From Mangrovicella endophytica (lineage in GTDB: Bacteria; Pseudomonadota; Alphaproteobacteria; Rhizobiales; Rhizobiaceae), in the NCBI RefSeq assembly GCF_002893625.1, contig NZ_PKMZ01000002.1, forward strand, positions 62,001 to 126,000: DNA of 64,000 nt. The letters run 5' to 3'. The position numbers and the translations under genes are program-made. Each line of letters starts with the position of its first letter. The stretch's first letter is position 1. Positions 33,675-41,842 of this stretch are shown here, piece after piece. The notes beneath the pieces are model-generated. The model was not told the origin of the DNA, did no database searches, and saw only the letters and a list, made by a program, of their open reading frames with translations.

Positions 33675-35360
33675 CTAATGCACCAGGATGGAGTCCATCG
33701 GCGTCTTCAGGTGCCAGACGACCCCCTCCGGCGCATAGTCCATGTCGACCGAGCCGCCGAGGCCACGCGCCGTCATCTTCTGCGTCACCAGCGTGCCGAA
33801 GCCCGAACGCTTCGGCTCCACCACGGGCGGTCCGCCGCTTTCGCGCCAGGTCAGATCGAAGCCGCTGCTGACCGACCAGGTGACGTGAACGACACCGGCC
33901 TCGGCTGAGAGCGCACCATATTTGGCCGCGTTGGTGGCAAGCTCGTGGAGGGCAAGGCCGATCGTCTGTGCCGCCGTCGGATTGAGCTTGATGTCGGGCC
34001 CGTCGATGACGATCTGCCCGCTGGCGCGGGCGCCGAAGGCGTCGAGCTGGGCCAGAACCAGGTCCTTCAAGGCAGCGCTGTCCCAGCCCTTGCTGGCCAG
34101 AAGGTCGGCCGAGCGCGCCAATGAAGCCAAGGCTTCCGACAGAGTGGCGAGGAACTGATTGGTGTCGGCGCTTTCTTTGGCGGCGCGTCGCGCAATGGCG
34201 GCGATCAGCGCGTACTGATTCTTGGCGCGGTGGGTCATCTCCCGCATCAGGAAGCGGTTCTGCTCCTCCGCCTCGCGCCGGTCGCGCGAAGCCTGCGCCA
34301 GGACCTTCGAGACCTCACCGATCTCGGCGATGTCGGTGCGGATCGGCAGTGCCAGCTCGCCCTTGCCGATGAGGTTTGCCTGGTGCGACAGCCGCAGGAT
34401 CGGCGTCGCGATGCGACGGCCGAAATAAAACGCCAGCATGACGCAGAAGGCGAGCAGCAGAACGCCGGCTGCAATGAGAAGCAGCCAGGAGCGCGTCGCC
34501 GTCTTGTTGACGGCAGCCTCTGGCACGGCAACGATCGTCGTCCAGCCGGAGAGGGCCGACGAGTACGAAGCCTCGATGCGGTCCTCGGCCATCCGATCCC
34601 CCAGCGCCTCGGCGATGGAGGGATTGTCGTAGGATACCTCCTGCCGGGGCCGCATGCGGCCTTCGGTGGCAAGCGCAGCAAAGACGCGGTGACCTTCGCG
34701 ATCCTTGACGATGGCCGACCATGTCGCCGGCAGGTTCACCGCCGCGATGGCGGGGCCGAGATCGTCCGTGTTCTTGGAAATGAGGAGCACGTAGATCGGC
34801 CGGTTGTCGCGCAGCACCGGCACCGCGACGTGAAACAGGAAAGAACCGGCCCGTTCGCTATAGAAGACGTCTGAAATCTGCGGCTTGCGCGTCGACAGTG
34901 CGCGCTCGATCGTCCCCTTCTGGGTCACCATCGTCGCCGGACCGGGGAAGGTGTCACGTGTCGTCAGAACCACGTTGAAGCTCGGATCGACAAGGGCTGC
35001 GCTGCCGCCGATCTCCTGCATGGCCGTGCCCGTGCGATCGTGGAAGAGCTTCAGGTCCGCCTCGCTCTCCAGCGGTGCGGACGCCAGGACGCGGGCCGTC
35101 GTGGTCATTGCCAGGATCTCGCGGTCGATCGCGTTGGTGATGATCTCGGCCGTACCGCTCGCACGGTCGACGGCGATCTCACCCTGCTGGCGCGAGAACT
35201 GCATGATCAGGAGGGCACTGAACAGGAGCGCCGGGATCAGCACGATCACCGCGAAGCCGACGAGATGAGCGATCAGAGGCGGCCGCCGCAGCCCTCTCGA
35301 AAGGCTGAACGGACGCGGATTGCTGAGCGTCCTCGGCGCTGTCTCGGCTCCGGCGGTCAT
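33675..35360 (-). CDS. Membrane sensor histidine kinase, HWE/HisKA_2-like
   Basis: The 561-residue receptor kinase has a transmembrane helix at about 31-53, a periplasmic dCache-like sensor (about 60-285), a second helix at about 292-314, a HAMP linker and a cytoplasmic kinase core. The phosphoacceptor region reads EMTHRAKNQYALIAAIARRA, with its His in the HRxKN context typical of HWE/HisKA_2 kinases. The N-box is LALHELATNAAKYGALS and the G-box GFGTLVTQ. No response regulator gene adjoins. Such kinases often feed the PhyR general-stress pathway in Alphaproteobacteria, but that link is inferred. Confidence 0.92.
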   Translation of the reverse strand: MTAGAETAPRTLSNPRPFSLSRGLRRPPLIAHLVGFAVIVLIPALLFSALLIMQFSRQQGEIAVDRASGTAEIITNAIDREILAMTTTARVLASAPLESEADLKLFHDRTGTAMQEIGGSAALVDPSFNVVLTTRDTFPGPATMVTQKGTIERALSTRKPQISDVFYSERAGSFLFHVAVPVLRDNRPIYVLLISKNTDDLGPAIAAVNLPATWSAIVKDREGHRVFAALATEGRMRPRQEVSYDNPSIAEALGDRMAEDRIEASYSSALSGWTTIVAVPEAAVNKTATRSWLLLIAAGVLLLAFCVMLAFYFGRRIATPILRLSHQANLIGKGELALPIRTDIAEIGEVSKVLAQASRDRREAEEQNRFLMREMTHRAKNQYALIAAIARRAAKESADTNQFLATLSEALASLARSADLLASKGWDSAALKDLVLAQLDAFGARASGQIVIDGPDIKLNPTAAQTIGLALHELATNAAKYGALSAEAGVVHVTWSVSSGFDLTWRESGGPPVVEPKRSGFGTLVTQKMTARGLGGSVDMDYAPEGVVWHLKTPMDSILVH

Positions 35361-35599
35361 CCCTCGTCTCCGACTTCCCTCGAGTGCGCGGGATGGCCCA
35401 ATGCCGCTCCGGCCTCGGCGTCCGTTCGGTGATTAAGCTTACGGTAGGTGTCTGCGATATGCCACCTTACAGATCCCGGCAGGAATAGGGCAGTCGTGGC
35501 ACAGCCAACGATCTCGTGATCAGGATCGGCGACCTGCCCTGCGGCTTGCTCCGCCGGCGTCCCGCTGTAGGTTGCGTGTCGCAACGGAGGTAAGGGCGC

Positions 35600-37294
35600 A
35601 TGCTGGAACCTGACAAGATCTTCCTCGGGGCCGGCAAGGACGCCGCCGGGGGCGGGTCCTATCTCGACCTTCGCTATGCCAACCGTCACGGTCTGGTGAC
35701 TGGGGCCACCGGGACGGGCAAGACGGTGACGCTGCAGATCCTCGCCGAGGGCTTTTCGGAAGCCGGCGTTCCGGTCTTCTGCGCCGACATCAAGGGTGAC
35801 CTGTCCGGCATCGCCATGCGCGGCGAGACAAAGCCCTTCCTGGAGGAGCGCGCCGCCGAGATCGGCCTCACGCCCTATTATCATGATGCCTATCCGACCG
35901 TGTTCTTTGATCTCTTCGGCGAGAAGGGGCATCCGGTTCGCGCGACCGTCGCGGAGATGGGGCCGCTGCTCCTGTCGCGGCTGATGAACCTGACGGAAGC
36001 GCAGGAAGGCGTTCTCAACATCGTCTTCAAGATCGCCGACGAGGACGGCCTGCCGCTGCTCGACCTGAAGGACCTGCAGGCGATGCTCGCCCATGTGGCG
36101 GAGCGGGCCGACGAGATCAGCGCCCTCTACGGCAATGTGCCGAAAGCCTCGGTCGGCGCCATCCAGCGCTCGCTTCTGGTGCTGGAGCAGCAGGGCGCGG
36201 CGGAGTTCTTCGGCGAGCCGGCGCTGGCGATCGCCGACCTGATGCGGATGGACCGCGACGGGCGCGGCGTCGTCAACATGCTGGCGGCCGACAGGCTGAT
36301 GATGAACCCGCGGCTCTACTCGACCTTCCTGCTCTGGCTCCTCTCCGAACTGTTCGAGGAACTGCCGGAGGTCGGCGACATCGAGAAGCCGAAGCTCGTC
36401 TTCTTCTTCGACGAGGCCCATCTCCTGTTCGAGGACGCGCCGAAGATCCTCATCGACCGGATCGTCCAGGTGGTGAAGCTGATCCGCTCGAAGGGCGTCG
36501 GCGTCTATTTCGTTACCCAGAACCCGCTCGACGTGCCGGAGGCGGTGCTGGCGCAGCTCGGCAACCGCGTGCAGCACGCGCTGCGCGCCTATACGCCGCG
36601 CGAGCAGCGCGCAGTGAAGAGCGCAGCGGAGACCTTCCGCCCGAACCCGGCCTTCGACACCTATGAGGCGATCACCCAGCTCGGCACCGGCGAGGCGCTG
36701 GTTTCCACCCTCGGCGACAAGGGCGTTCCGGGCGTGGTGGAGCGCATCCTGATCCGTCCGCCGGCGGGCCGCCTTGGCGCCGTCAACGATGCCGAGCGGG
36801 TGGAGATCGTCGGCAAGAGCCCGCTCGCCGGGCGCTATGATCATGCGGTCGACCGGGAGTCGGCTTACGAATTGCTGCGGGGACGCGCCGAAGAGGGCGC
36901 GCGGCAGGAAGAGGAGCAGCGCCGTATCGAGGCGGAGGAAGCATCACGTCGCCGGTCGCAAGAGGCTGAACGCCGCGCCGAAGGAGCACGGCGGCGTGCC
37001 GAGGAGGACGCTGACGCCGGCGCGAGCGAGCGGGGCCCATGGGGCGAGACGAGCGTGCCGCCGGTGCGGCGGACCCGAACCGGTTTCCAGCTGCCGGACT
37101 TCGGTCAGGGCGATGACGAGGGCGAAGAGGAGGAGGCGCCGCGCCGCCGCCGCGCTGAGCCGCGCCGCTCGTCCGGCTATCAGCGCCAGACCATCACGGA
37201 AACGGTGATGAAGCAGGTCGGCCGCACGGTGGCCGCAACGGTCACGTCAGCGATCCTGCGCGGCGTGCTCGGCGGTCTGAAGCGCGGCCGCTGA
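35600..37294 (+). CDS. HerA-like ATPase of the DUF853 (YjgR) family
   Basis: The 564-residue cytoplasmic P-loop ATPase is related to the HerA/FtsK motor group. Walker A is GATGTGKT (35-42) and Walker B is LVFFFDEAH near residue 268. The arginine-rich finger region [18 protein letters not shown] lies near 325. After residue 430 comes a long, highly charged Glu/Arg-rich segment (about 435-520), probably coiled or disordered, before the [25 protein letters not shown] tail common to the family. GGAGG precedes the ATG. The physiological role is unknown; there is no NurA partner nearby. Confidence 0.92.
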   Translation: MLEPDKIFLGAGKDAAGGGSYLDLRYANRHGLVTGATGTGKTVTLQILAEGFSEAGVPVFCADIKGDLSGIAMRGETKPFLEERAAEIGLTPYYHDAYPTVFFDLFGEKGHPVRATVAEMGPLLLSRLMNLTEAQEGVLNIVFKIADEDGLPLLDLKDLQAMLAHVAERADEISALYGNVPKASVGAIQRSLLVLEQQGAAEFFGEPALAIADLMRMDRDGRGVVNMLAADRLMMNPRLYSTFLLWLLSELFEELPEVGDIEKPKLVFFFDEAHLLFEDAPKILIDRIVQVVKLIRSKGVGVYFVTQNPLDVPEAVLAQLGNRVQHALRAYTPREQRAVKSAAETFRPNPAFDTYEAITQLGTGEALVSTLGDKGVPGVVERILIRPPAGRLGAVNDAERVEIVGKSPLAGRYDHAVDRESAYELLRGRAEEGARQEEEQRRIEAEEASRRRSQEAERRAEGARRRAEEDADAGASERGPWGETSVPPVRRTRTGFQLPDFGQGDDEGEEEEAPRRRRAEPRRSSGYQRQTITETVMKQVGRTVAATVTSAILRGVLGGLKRGR

Positions 37295-37327
37295 GGCCGC
37301 GCTCATCTGCTTGATGAAGGCCGTTGC

Positions 37328-37353
37328 CGGAGCGGCTTCGATCGGCCGCTCCG
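37328..37353. terminator. Hairpin between convergent DUF853 and L,D-transpeptidase genes
   Basis: CGGAGCGGC (37328-37336) pairs with GCCGCTCCG (37345-37353) around an 8-base loop, followed by TTCCTGT on the plus strand. It serves the two convergent genes. Confidence 0.7.
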
Positions 37354-37359
37354 TTCCTG

Positions 37360-38061
37360 TCAGGCGACGCTTGCCATGCCCGGCTGGCGCACGATCACCG
37401 GCGTCCCGTTCGGCACGCGCTCGTAGAGATCGATGATGTCGTGGTTCATGAAGCGTACGCAGCCGGACGAGACCGCCTTGCCGATCGTCCAGTATTCGGG
37501 CGTGCCATGCAGACGGAACAGCGTGTCCTTGCCATTGTCGAAGAGGTAGAGGGCACGCGCGCCGAGTGGATTGTCGAGGCCGCCGGGCTTGCCATTGGCA
37601 TATTCCGTCAGCTCCGGTTGGCGCGCCACCATCTCGGCCGGCGGCGTCCAGGTCGGCCAGATCTTCTTGTACTGGATCTTAGCGCGGCCGCCCCAGGCAA
37701 AGCCCTCACGCCCGATGCCGACGCCGTAGCGCATGGCGGTGCCGCCCGGCTGGACGAGGTAGGCGTAGCGGTTCGGCGTATCGATGACGATCGTGCCGGG
37801 AGCCTCGCCGGTCGGGTCGGCGACCTCCTGGCGGAAGAAGCGCGGGTCGACGCGGCGCGCATCGATGGCCGGGATCAGGAAGCCGTTGTCCTCGAGCGGA
37901 CCGTAGGCGGCGACATAAGCGTCGTTCGACGCGGTCGGGTAAGGCATCGCACCAACGATGCGGGCGCGTGGGTCAGAGGCGCAGCCGGCGAGGAGCGAGG
38001 CCGCTCCCATGCCCAGCAGCATGCTTCGCCGCGACAGGCGGCTCGTATCGAACTCAGACAT
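37360..38061 (-). CDS. L,D-transpeptidase (YkuD domain), Tat/lipoprotein-type leader
   Basis: The 233-residue envelope enzyme forms 3-3 peptidoglycan cross-links or anchors proteins to peptidoglycan. The YkuD domain covers about 85-225, with the HxG element in FRLHGTPEYW and the catalytic SSGCVRFMNHD (nucleophilic Cys). The N-terminus has an SRRSML twin-arginine-like stretch and a lipobox LLAGC, so it is probably exported folded or lipid-anchored. The ATG at 38061 with GGAG upstream is preferred over one five codons earlier. A GGAAC-N16-GGTT promoter candidate lies about 70 bases upstream. Confidence 0.94.
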   Translation of the reverse strand: MSEFDTSRLSRRSMLLGMGAASLLAGCASDPRARIVGAMPYPTASNDAYVAAYGPLEDNGFLIPAIDARRVDPRFFRQEVADPTGEAPGTIVIDTPNRYAYLVQPGGTAMRYGVGIGREGFAWGGRAKIQYKKIWPTWTPPAEMVARQPELTEYANGKPGGLDNPLGARALYLFDNGKDTLFRLHGTPEYWTIGKAVSSGCVRFMNHDIIDLYERVPNGTPVIVRQPGMASVA

Positions 38062-38394
38062 TGTCACTCCAGCCATGGTCTTCTGCGGCAGGAGATCTCA
38101 CGCCTCCGTTTCGCCGTCGTTCAGTCGCTTCAACCGCCCCAGCCAGCATTGGTTCCGAGGCGGAAATCACAGGAAGATGAGGGAGTTGCGCGAATGCAAC
38201 GTTAACCAATCTTAACTGCTGCGGCGCCGGCTCGGCGCCCGTGCGGCGGGCGTGCAACGCCGCCCACCCCGGCACAATTGCATCAGGATTGTGGCCGAGT
38301 GCCGGCCGTGACGCTGCCAGACACAATCTGCAGGGGTTTTACCCCTTGTCGCCATCGTCTACTCCTCGCCGCATCAATGCAGGGAGAGACAATC
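38062..38394. other. Divergent intergenic region, L,D-transpeptidase / aminotransferase
   Basis: No gene is seen. Besides the leftward EcfG-like element, an AT-richer patch (ACGTTAACCAATCTTAACTG, about 38199-38218) may be a promoter. A small hairpin AGGGGT-TTT-ACCCCT lies at 38332-38346, 49 bases before the aminotransferase start; its role is unclear. Confidence 0.45.
38132..38156 (-). promoter_or_regulatory. EcfG-like promoter candidate for the L,D-transpeptidase gene
   Basis: On the minus strand GGAAC (38156-38152) is followed after 16 bases by GGTT (38135-38132), matching GGAAC-N16/17-nGTT. It lies about 70 bases upstream of the L,D-transpeptidase start. It is one base off the preferred CGTT. 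Confidence 0.4.
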
Positions 38395-39279
38395 ATGGCG
38401 CAGGACATGTCACGGACACGCACCTTCGTGGATGGCGAGTGGCTTGACGGCAATCCCGGCCTTCTCGGGCCGCGCAGTCATGCCATGTGGCTCGGCAGCT
38501 CGGTCTTCGATGGCGGACGCTGGTTTGAGGGCGTCGCGCCGGATCTCGACAGGCACGCGGCTCGCGTCAACCGTTCGGCCGAGGCGCTCGGCCTGAAGGC
38601 GACCGTTGCGGCGGAGGAGATCGTCCGGCTGACGCATGAAGGCCTGGCAGGCTTCGACGGCAAGACGGCGGTCTACATCCGGCCGATGTACTGGGCCGAG
38701 GATGGCGGCTACATGGGCGTGCCGGCGGAGCCCACCTCCACACGCTTCTGCCTGTGCCTCTACGAGTCGCCGATGATCCCTTCGTCCGGCTTCTCGCTGA
38801 CGGTTTCGCCCTTCCGCCGGCCGACGCCGGAGACGGCACCGACGGCCGCCAAGGCCGGCTGCCTTTATCCGAACGGCGGCCGCGCCATCATGGAGGCGCG
38901 CTCGCGGGGCTTCGACAACGGCCTCCTGCGCGACACGGTCGGCAATGTCGCGGAGACGGCGACGTCGAACGTCTTCATCGCCAAGGACGGCGTCGTGTTC
39001 ACGCCGGTCCCGAACGGCTCGTTCCTGGACGGGATCACCCGCCAGCGGGTCATCCAGCTGCTGCGGGACGACGGCATCGAAGTGGTGGAGAAGAGCCTGA
39101 CCGTCGCTGACTTCACCGCCGCCGACGAGATCTTCTCGACAGGCAACCACTCCAAGGTCGTGCCGATCACCCGTTTCGAGGAGCGTGAGCTGAAGGCGGG
39201 CGAGTTCGCCGAGCGGGCACGCGAGCTCTACTGGCGCTTTGCCAAGTCGACACAGGCCGCAGCGGCTGCCGCGGCCTGA
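38395..39279 (+). CDS. Branched-chain amino acid aminotransferase (PLP fold type IV)
   Basis: The 294-residue PLP enzyme is probably the last step of valine, leucine and isoleucine synthesis or the first of their breakdown. The Schiff-base lysine is Lys153 in APTAAKAGCLYPNG. Downstream, GFDNGLLRDTVGNVAETATSNVFI carries the conserved Glu of fold-type-IV enzymes, and SFLDGITRQRVIQLL is the cofactor-phosphate region. AGGGAGAG supports the ATG at 38395. The sequence is of the short ilvE-like type found in Hyphomicrobiales; D-amino-acid aminotransferase activity cannot be excluded. The protein ends in an Ala-rich run. Confidence 0.9.
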   Translation: MAQDMSRTRTFVDGEWLDGNPGLLGPRSHAMWLGSSVFDGGRWFEGVAPDLDRHAARVNRSAEALGLKATVAAEEIVRLTHEGLAGFDGKTAVYIRPMYWAEDGGYMGVPAEPTSTRFCLCLYESPMIPSSGFSLTVSPFRRPTPETAPTAAKAGCLYPNGGRAIMEARSRGFDNGLLRDTVGNVAETATSNVFIAKDGVVFTPVPNGSFLDGITRQRVIQLLRDDGIEVVEKSLTVADFTAADEIFSTGNHSKVVPITRFEERELKAGEFAERARELYWRFAKSTQAAAAAAA

Positions 39280-39368
39280 GACCGCGCGGCGGCCTTCAGC
39301 GGAAGCAGATGGGACGAAAATGCGCGGGAGAGTAGCTGGCTGCTCTCTCCTCCCGTGAAACTCAGACT

Positions 39369-39833
39369 TTAGAGCCGAGGCGGGTCGGTTCTGGCCGCGC
39401 CAAGTCGATCCGACGCGGCCAGATCGACACCGAAGTGAAGCGCGGCATCGTTGAGAATGCCGCCGAGCGCGTCCGCCCATTCCAGCATCCGAGCCTCATC
39501 CGGCATCGGGGGCAGGCGGCCGCCGTCCTTAGGATAACGGTACGTTGTCGCGAACATGGTCAGGATGGTCAGCGGTGCGAAACGCTGCCTGAACGGATTG
39601 TCGCTTGGTAACTTGTCCAGGAGAACGTCGAGCCTGTGGCTGTCCTTACGCTCGGCGTGCTGCCCTTCGGCCGTCAGAAGAGCGAGCAGCAACTTCTCCC
39701 CGCATTGCTGCAGGTGATAGGCGCCGAAGCGATTTCCAGCGGCCGTCAGGAGCTTGGCTGCGTCGAGGTCTTCTTTTGCGAGCCGGAGCGCATTTGCAAT
39801 GTGCAGGTCAGCGGGTCTGGATGAGGATGCCAT
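39369..39833 (-). CDS. HEPN domain protein, putative toxin of a HEPN/MNT pair
   Basis: The 154-residue helical protein belongs to the HEPN superfamily associated with minimal nucleotidyltransferases. The family block YHLQQCGEKLLLALL lies at about 39-53, and SHRLDVLLDKLP follows near 65. The RNase motif Rx4-6H is not clearly present; TTYRYPKDGG near 97 occupies the region where it is expected, so nuclease activity is uncertain. The start overlaps the end of the MNT gene by 26 bases, so translation is coupled. It is convergent with the aminotransferase gene. Confidence 0.82.
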   Translation of the reverse strand: MASSSRPADLHIANALRLAKEDLDAAKLLTAAGNRFGAYHLQQCGEKLLLALLTAEGQHAERKDSHRLDVLLDKLPSDNPFRQRFAPLTILTMFATTYRYPKDGGRLPPMPDEARMLEWADALGGILNDAALHFGVDLAASDRLGAARTDPPRL

Positions 39834-40167
39834 CGCGCATCACTTCCCGGGCCGCGGAGTTGGCAACCGTCAGGTCCGCCTCGAACTCCGACAGCCGGAT
39901 ATAGGAAACATCGGCATGAACGCCGCTATGCTCCTGGACGGACCACCACATGGTGGGCTCGAACAACTCCTCCGGTGCATCGTCGGCGACGACCACCTTC
40001 AGGTCCCAGTCGCTGTCGGGTCCGGCATCGCCGCGAGCGCGGCTGCCATAGAGGAGGATTGCGACTGGCGCATGGGCGCTCCGGATGCGGTCGAGGAGGC
40101 AACCGAGCTCCGGCACGTCTTCCGAGCTCATGGCGGGAAAGCTTGATGCCAAGGACGAGCCGCTCAC
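39808..40167 (-). CDS. Minimal nucleotidyltransferase (MNT), putative antitoxin of a HEPN/MNT pair
   Basis: The 119-residue DNA polymerase beta-like nucleotidyltransferase has the complete catalytic motif GS-x10-DxD: LYGSRARGDAGPDSDWDLK with Gly41, Ser42, Asp53 and Asp55. A third acidic residue is in HADVSY (Asp86). In studied pairs the MNT adenylylates the HEPN partner and neutralises it. A GTG start at 40167 has GGAG eight bases upstream; the ATG at 40131 would also keep the domain. Here the MNT gene precedes the HEPN gene. The system may serve in phage defence or stress. Confidence 0.85.
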   Translation of the reverse strand: MSGSSLASSFPAMSSEDVPELGCLLDRIRSAHAPVAILLYGSRARGDAGPDSDWDLKVVVADDAPEELFEPTMWWSVQEHSGVHADVSYIRLSEFEADLTVANSAAREVMRDGILIQTR

Positions 40168-40477
40168 CGAGATTCTCCGTTCGACCGATGATCAAGATAG
40201 CCGGTGGAAGCCGACGTTTCCACGTTCCTCTGCTGCGGTTTGCCCTTGCTGGAAGTCAGATCCTGAAGGATCGATGACTGCAGGTCCGGCTGAGTAGGCG
40301 ATACGACCGCTTTGGACTACGTGATGACAAATTTCGCTACGTCACCTGCTTGCGTGCATTGGCATTTGCCGCCGGCCGACCTAGTTGCAGGCGCGACCGA
40401 TCTCGTGCTTCCACACCGGCCGGCTTGCCGGCACCCGGCGGCTGTCCGGGCATCAGTTCAAGAGAAGGAGACCCCCA
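40168..40477. other. Intergenic region upstream of sodB
   Basis: No gene is seen in these 310 bases. A near-palindrome GTGGAA-GCCGACG-TTTCCAC lies at about 40205-40224, near the MNT start. A GC-rich hairpin, CCGGCCGGCTTGCCGG, lies at about 40420-40435 in the likely sodB leader. Confidence 0.45.
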
Positions 40478-41080
40478 ATGGCTTTCACGCTTCCGCCACT
40501 CCCCTACGATTACGACGCGCTTGCCCCCTATATGTCGCGCGAGACGCTCGAATATCACCACGACAAGCATCACCAGGCCTATGTCGACATGGGCAACAAG
40601 CTGGCGGGCGAAGCCGGCCTCGGCGACGCCTCGGTGGAAGAGGTGATCAAGCAGTCCTTCGGCAAGAACCAGCCGCTCTTCAACAATGCCGGCCAGCACT
40701 ACAATCACATCCACTTCTGGAACTGGATGAAGAAGGGCGGCGGCGGCAAGAGCCTGCCGGGCAAGCTGCAGACGGCTGTCGATAGCGATCTTGGCGGTTA
40801 CGATAAATTCCGCAACGACTTCATCGAGGCGGGCAAGGGCCAGTTCGGTTCGGGCTGGGCCTGGCTCGCCGTCAAGGACGGCAAGCTGCAGGTGATGAAG
40901 ACGCCGAATGGCGAGAACCCGCTGGTGCACGGCGCGCAGCCGATCCTCGGCGTCGATGTCTGGGAGCACTCCTATTACATCGACTACCGCAACGCCCGGC
41001 CGAAGTATCTTGAGGCCTTCGTCGACAACCTGATCAACTGGGACTACGTGCTGGAGCGCTATGAGGCCGCCGGCGCCTGA
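40478..41080 (+). CDS. sodB: Superoxide dismutase, Fe/Mn family
   Basis: The 200-residue cytoplasmic enzyme converts superoxide to oxygen and peroxide. All four metal ligands are in recognisable motifs: LEYHHDKHHQAYV (His27), QHYNHIHFWNWM, and DVWEHSYYIDYRN with Asp and His. The context FNNAGQHYNHIHFW with the GGGGK stretch favours an iron or cambialistic enzyme as in other Hyphomicrobiales. AGAAGGAG precedes the ATG at 40478. An intrinsic terminator follows 30 bases after the stop, so the gene is monocistronic. Confidence 0.96.
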   Translation: MAFTLPPLPYDYDALAPYMSRETLEYHHDKHHQAYVDMGNKLAGEAGLGDASVEEVIKQSFGKNQPLFNNAGQHYNHIHFWNWMKKGGGGKSLPGKLQTAVDSDLGGYDKFRNDFIEAGKGQFGSGWAWLAVKDGKLQVMKTPNGENPLVHGAQPILGVDVWEHSYYIDYRNARPKYLEAFVDNLINWDYVLERYEAAGA

Positions 41081-41110
41081 CGCCGTCGCTGTAGCTGCCA
41101 AGCCTCTGGA

Positions 41111-41144
41111 AGGGCCTGCGGCGATGCTGCCGCGGGCCCTTTTT
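41111..41144 (+). terminator. Intrinsic terminator of sodB
   Basis: AGGGCC-T-GCGGC (from 41111) pairs with GCCGC-GGGCCCT (ending 41140) with small mismatches, followed by a T-run at 41140-41144. Confidence 0.85.
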
Positions 41145-41263
41145 CGTGTTCGCGGCTCAGGCGCGACCAGCCGACTGCCGGAGGCCCGGAACGCACGCAA
41201 CGTCACGGCGATGTGAGGTCGTTCCAGTTGCAACGGAACGTGATCCGTTCTCAGCTATTCATC

Positions 41264-41276
41264 TGGAACGATTCCA
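41264..41276. promoter_or_regulatory. Palindrome upstream of the cytochrome c' gene
   Basis: TGGAA-CGA-TTCCA is a perfect inverted repeat ending 16 bases before the cytochrome c' start codon. A related inverted repeat, GTTCC-N9-GGAAC, lies at 41221-41239. Two copies of the same GGAA/TTCC core in one short leader suggest an operator. Confidence 0.45.
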
Positions 41277-41292
41277 TTGTTCGGAGGACATC

Positions 41293-41751
41293 ATGCGCCA
41301 GCACCTGACCCTTCTTACGGCCGCATCCGTTGCCGCAGCCGCCGTGCTCGCCACGCTGCCGGCCATCGCCCAGAACACCGACGTCATCGAAAAGCGCCAG
41401 CAGCTGATGAAGAACAACGGCCGCAGCGCCAAGGCCGCGAGCCAGATGCTGAAGGGCGAGGTCGCCTTTGATCCGGCGAAGGGCATGGAGATCTTCCGCA
41501 CCATTCAGGCCGACAATCAGGAGTTCCGCACGCTCTTCCCCGACGATTCCAAGACCGGCAACGACACCGAGGCCTCGCCGGCGATCTGGGAAAAGAAGGA
41601 CGCCTTCGCGCAGGCCAACGACAAGATCGAAGCCGATGCCGCCGCGGCGATCGCCGCCAATCCGCAGACGCTGGACGAATTCAAGGTCGCCTTCGGCAAG
41701 GTCGCGGCCAACTGCAAGGGCTGCCACGAGCAGTTCCGCGTCGACAAGTAA
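41293..41751 (+). CDS. Cytochrome c' (class II c-type cytochrome)
   Basis: The 152-residue periplasmic four-helix-bundle cytochrome has a signal peptide (1-26, ending PAIAQ) and the heme-binding motif at the C-terminus, as class II requires: CKGCH at 141-145 followed by EQFRVDK. Such proteins bind NO and CO and protect against nitrosative stress or store electrons. GGAGGA lies just upstream of the ATG. The diheme cytochrome gene follows 91 bases later in the same direction, so the two may be co-expressed. Two palindromes with GGAA/TTCC cores sit in the leader. Confidence 0.94.
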   Translation: MRQHLTLLTAASVAAAAVLATLPAIAQNTDVIEKRQQLMKNNGRSAKAASQMLKGEVAFDPAKGMEIFRTIQADNQEFRTLFPDDSKTGNDTEASPAIWEKKDAFAQANDKIEADAAAAIAANPQTLDEFKVAFGKVAANCKGCHEQFRVDK

Positions 41752-41842
41752 GGGCGCTGGCTGCTACGGCCGCGGGGCAGGCGTTCAGCCGTCTGCCTCG
41801 CGCGCCATGGTGCGGTGGCGATGATGATGGCAGATTGAGGCG

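Noticed and set aside
38332-38346. Small hairpin AGGGGT-TTT-ACCCCT before the aminotransferase gene
   Set aside because: It is too short for a riboswitch and is followed by no T-tract, so it is noted only inside the intergenic entry.
40168-40477. EcfG promoter for sodB
   Set aside because: The only GTTCC in this gap reads leftward and has no GTT element at the correct spacing.
41235-41260. EcfG promoter for the cytochrome c' gene
   Set aside because: GGAAC is present, but bases 16-18 downstream do not give GTT; the GGAAC is better explained as an arm of an inverted repeat.
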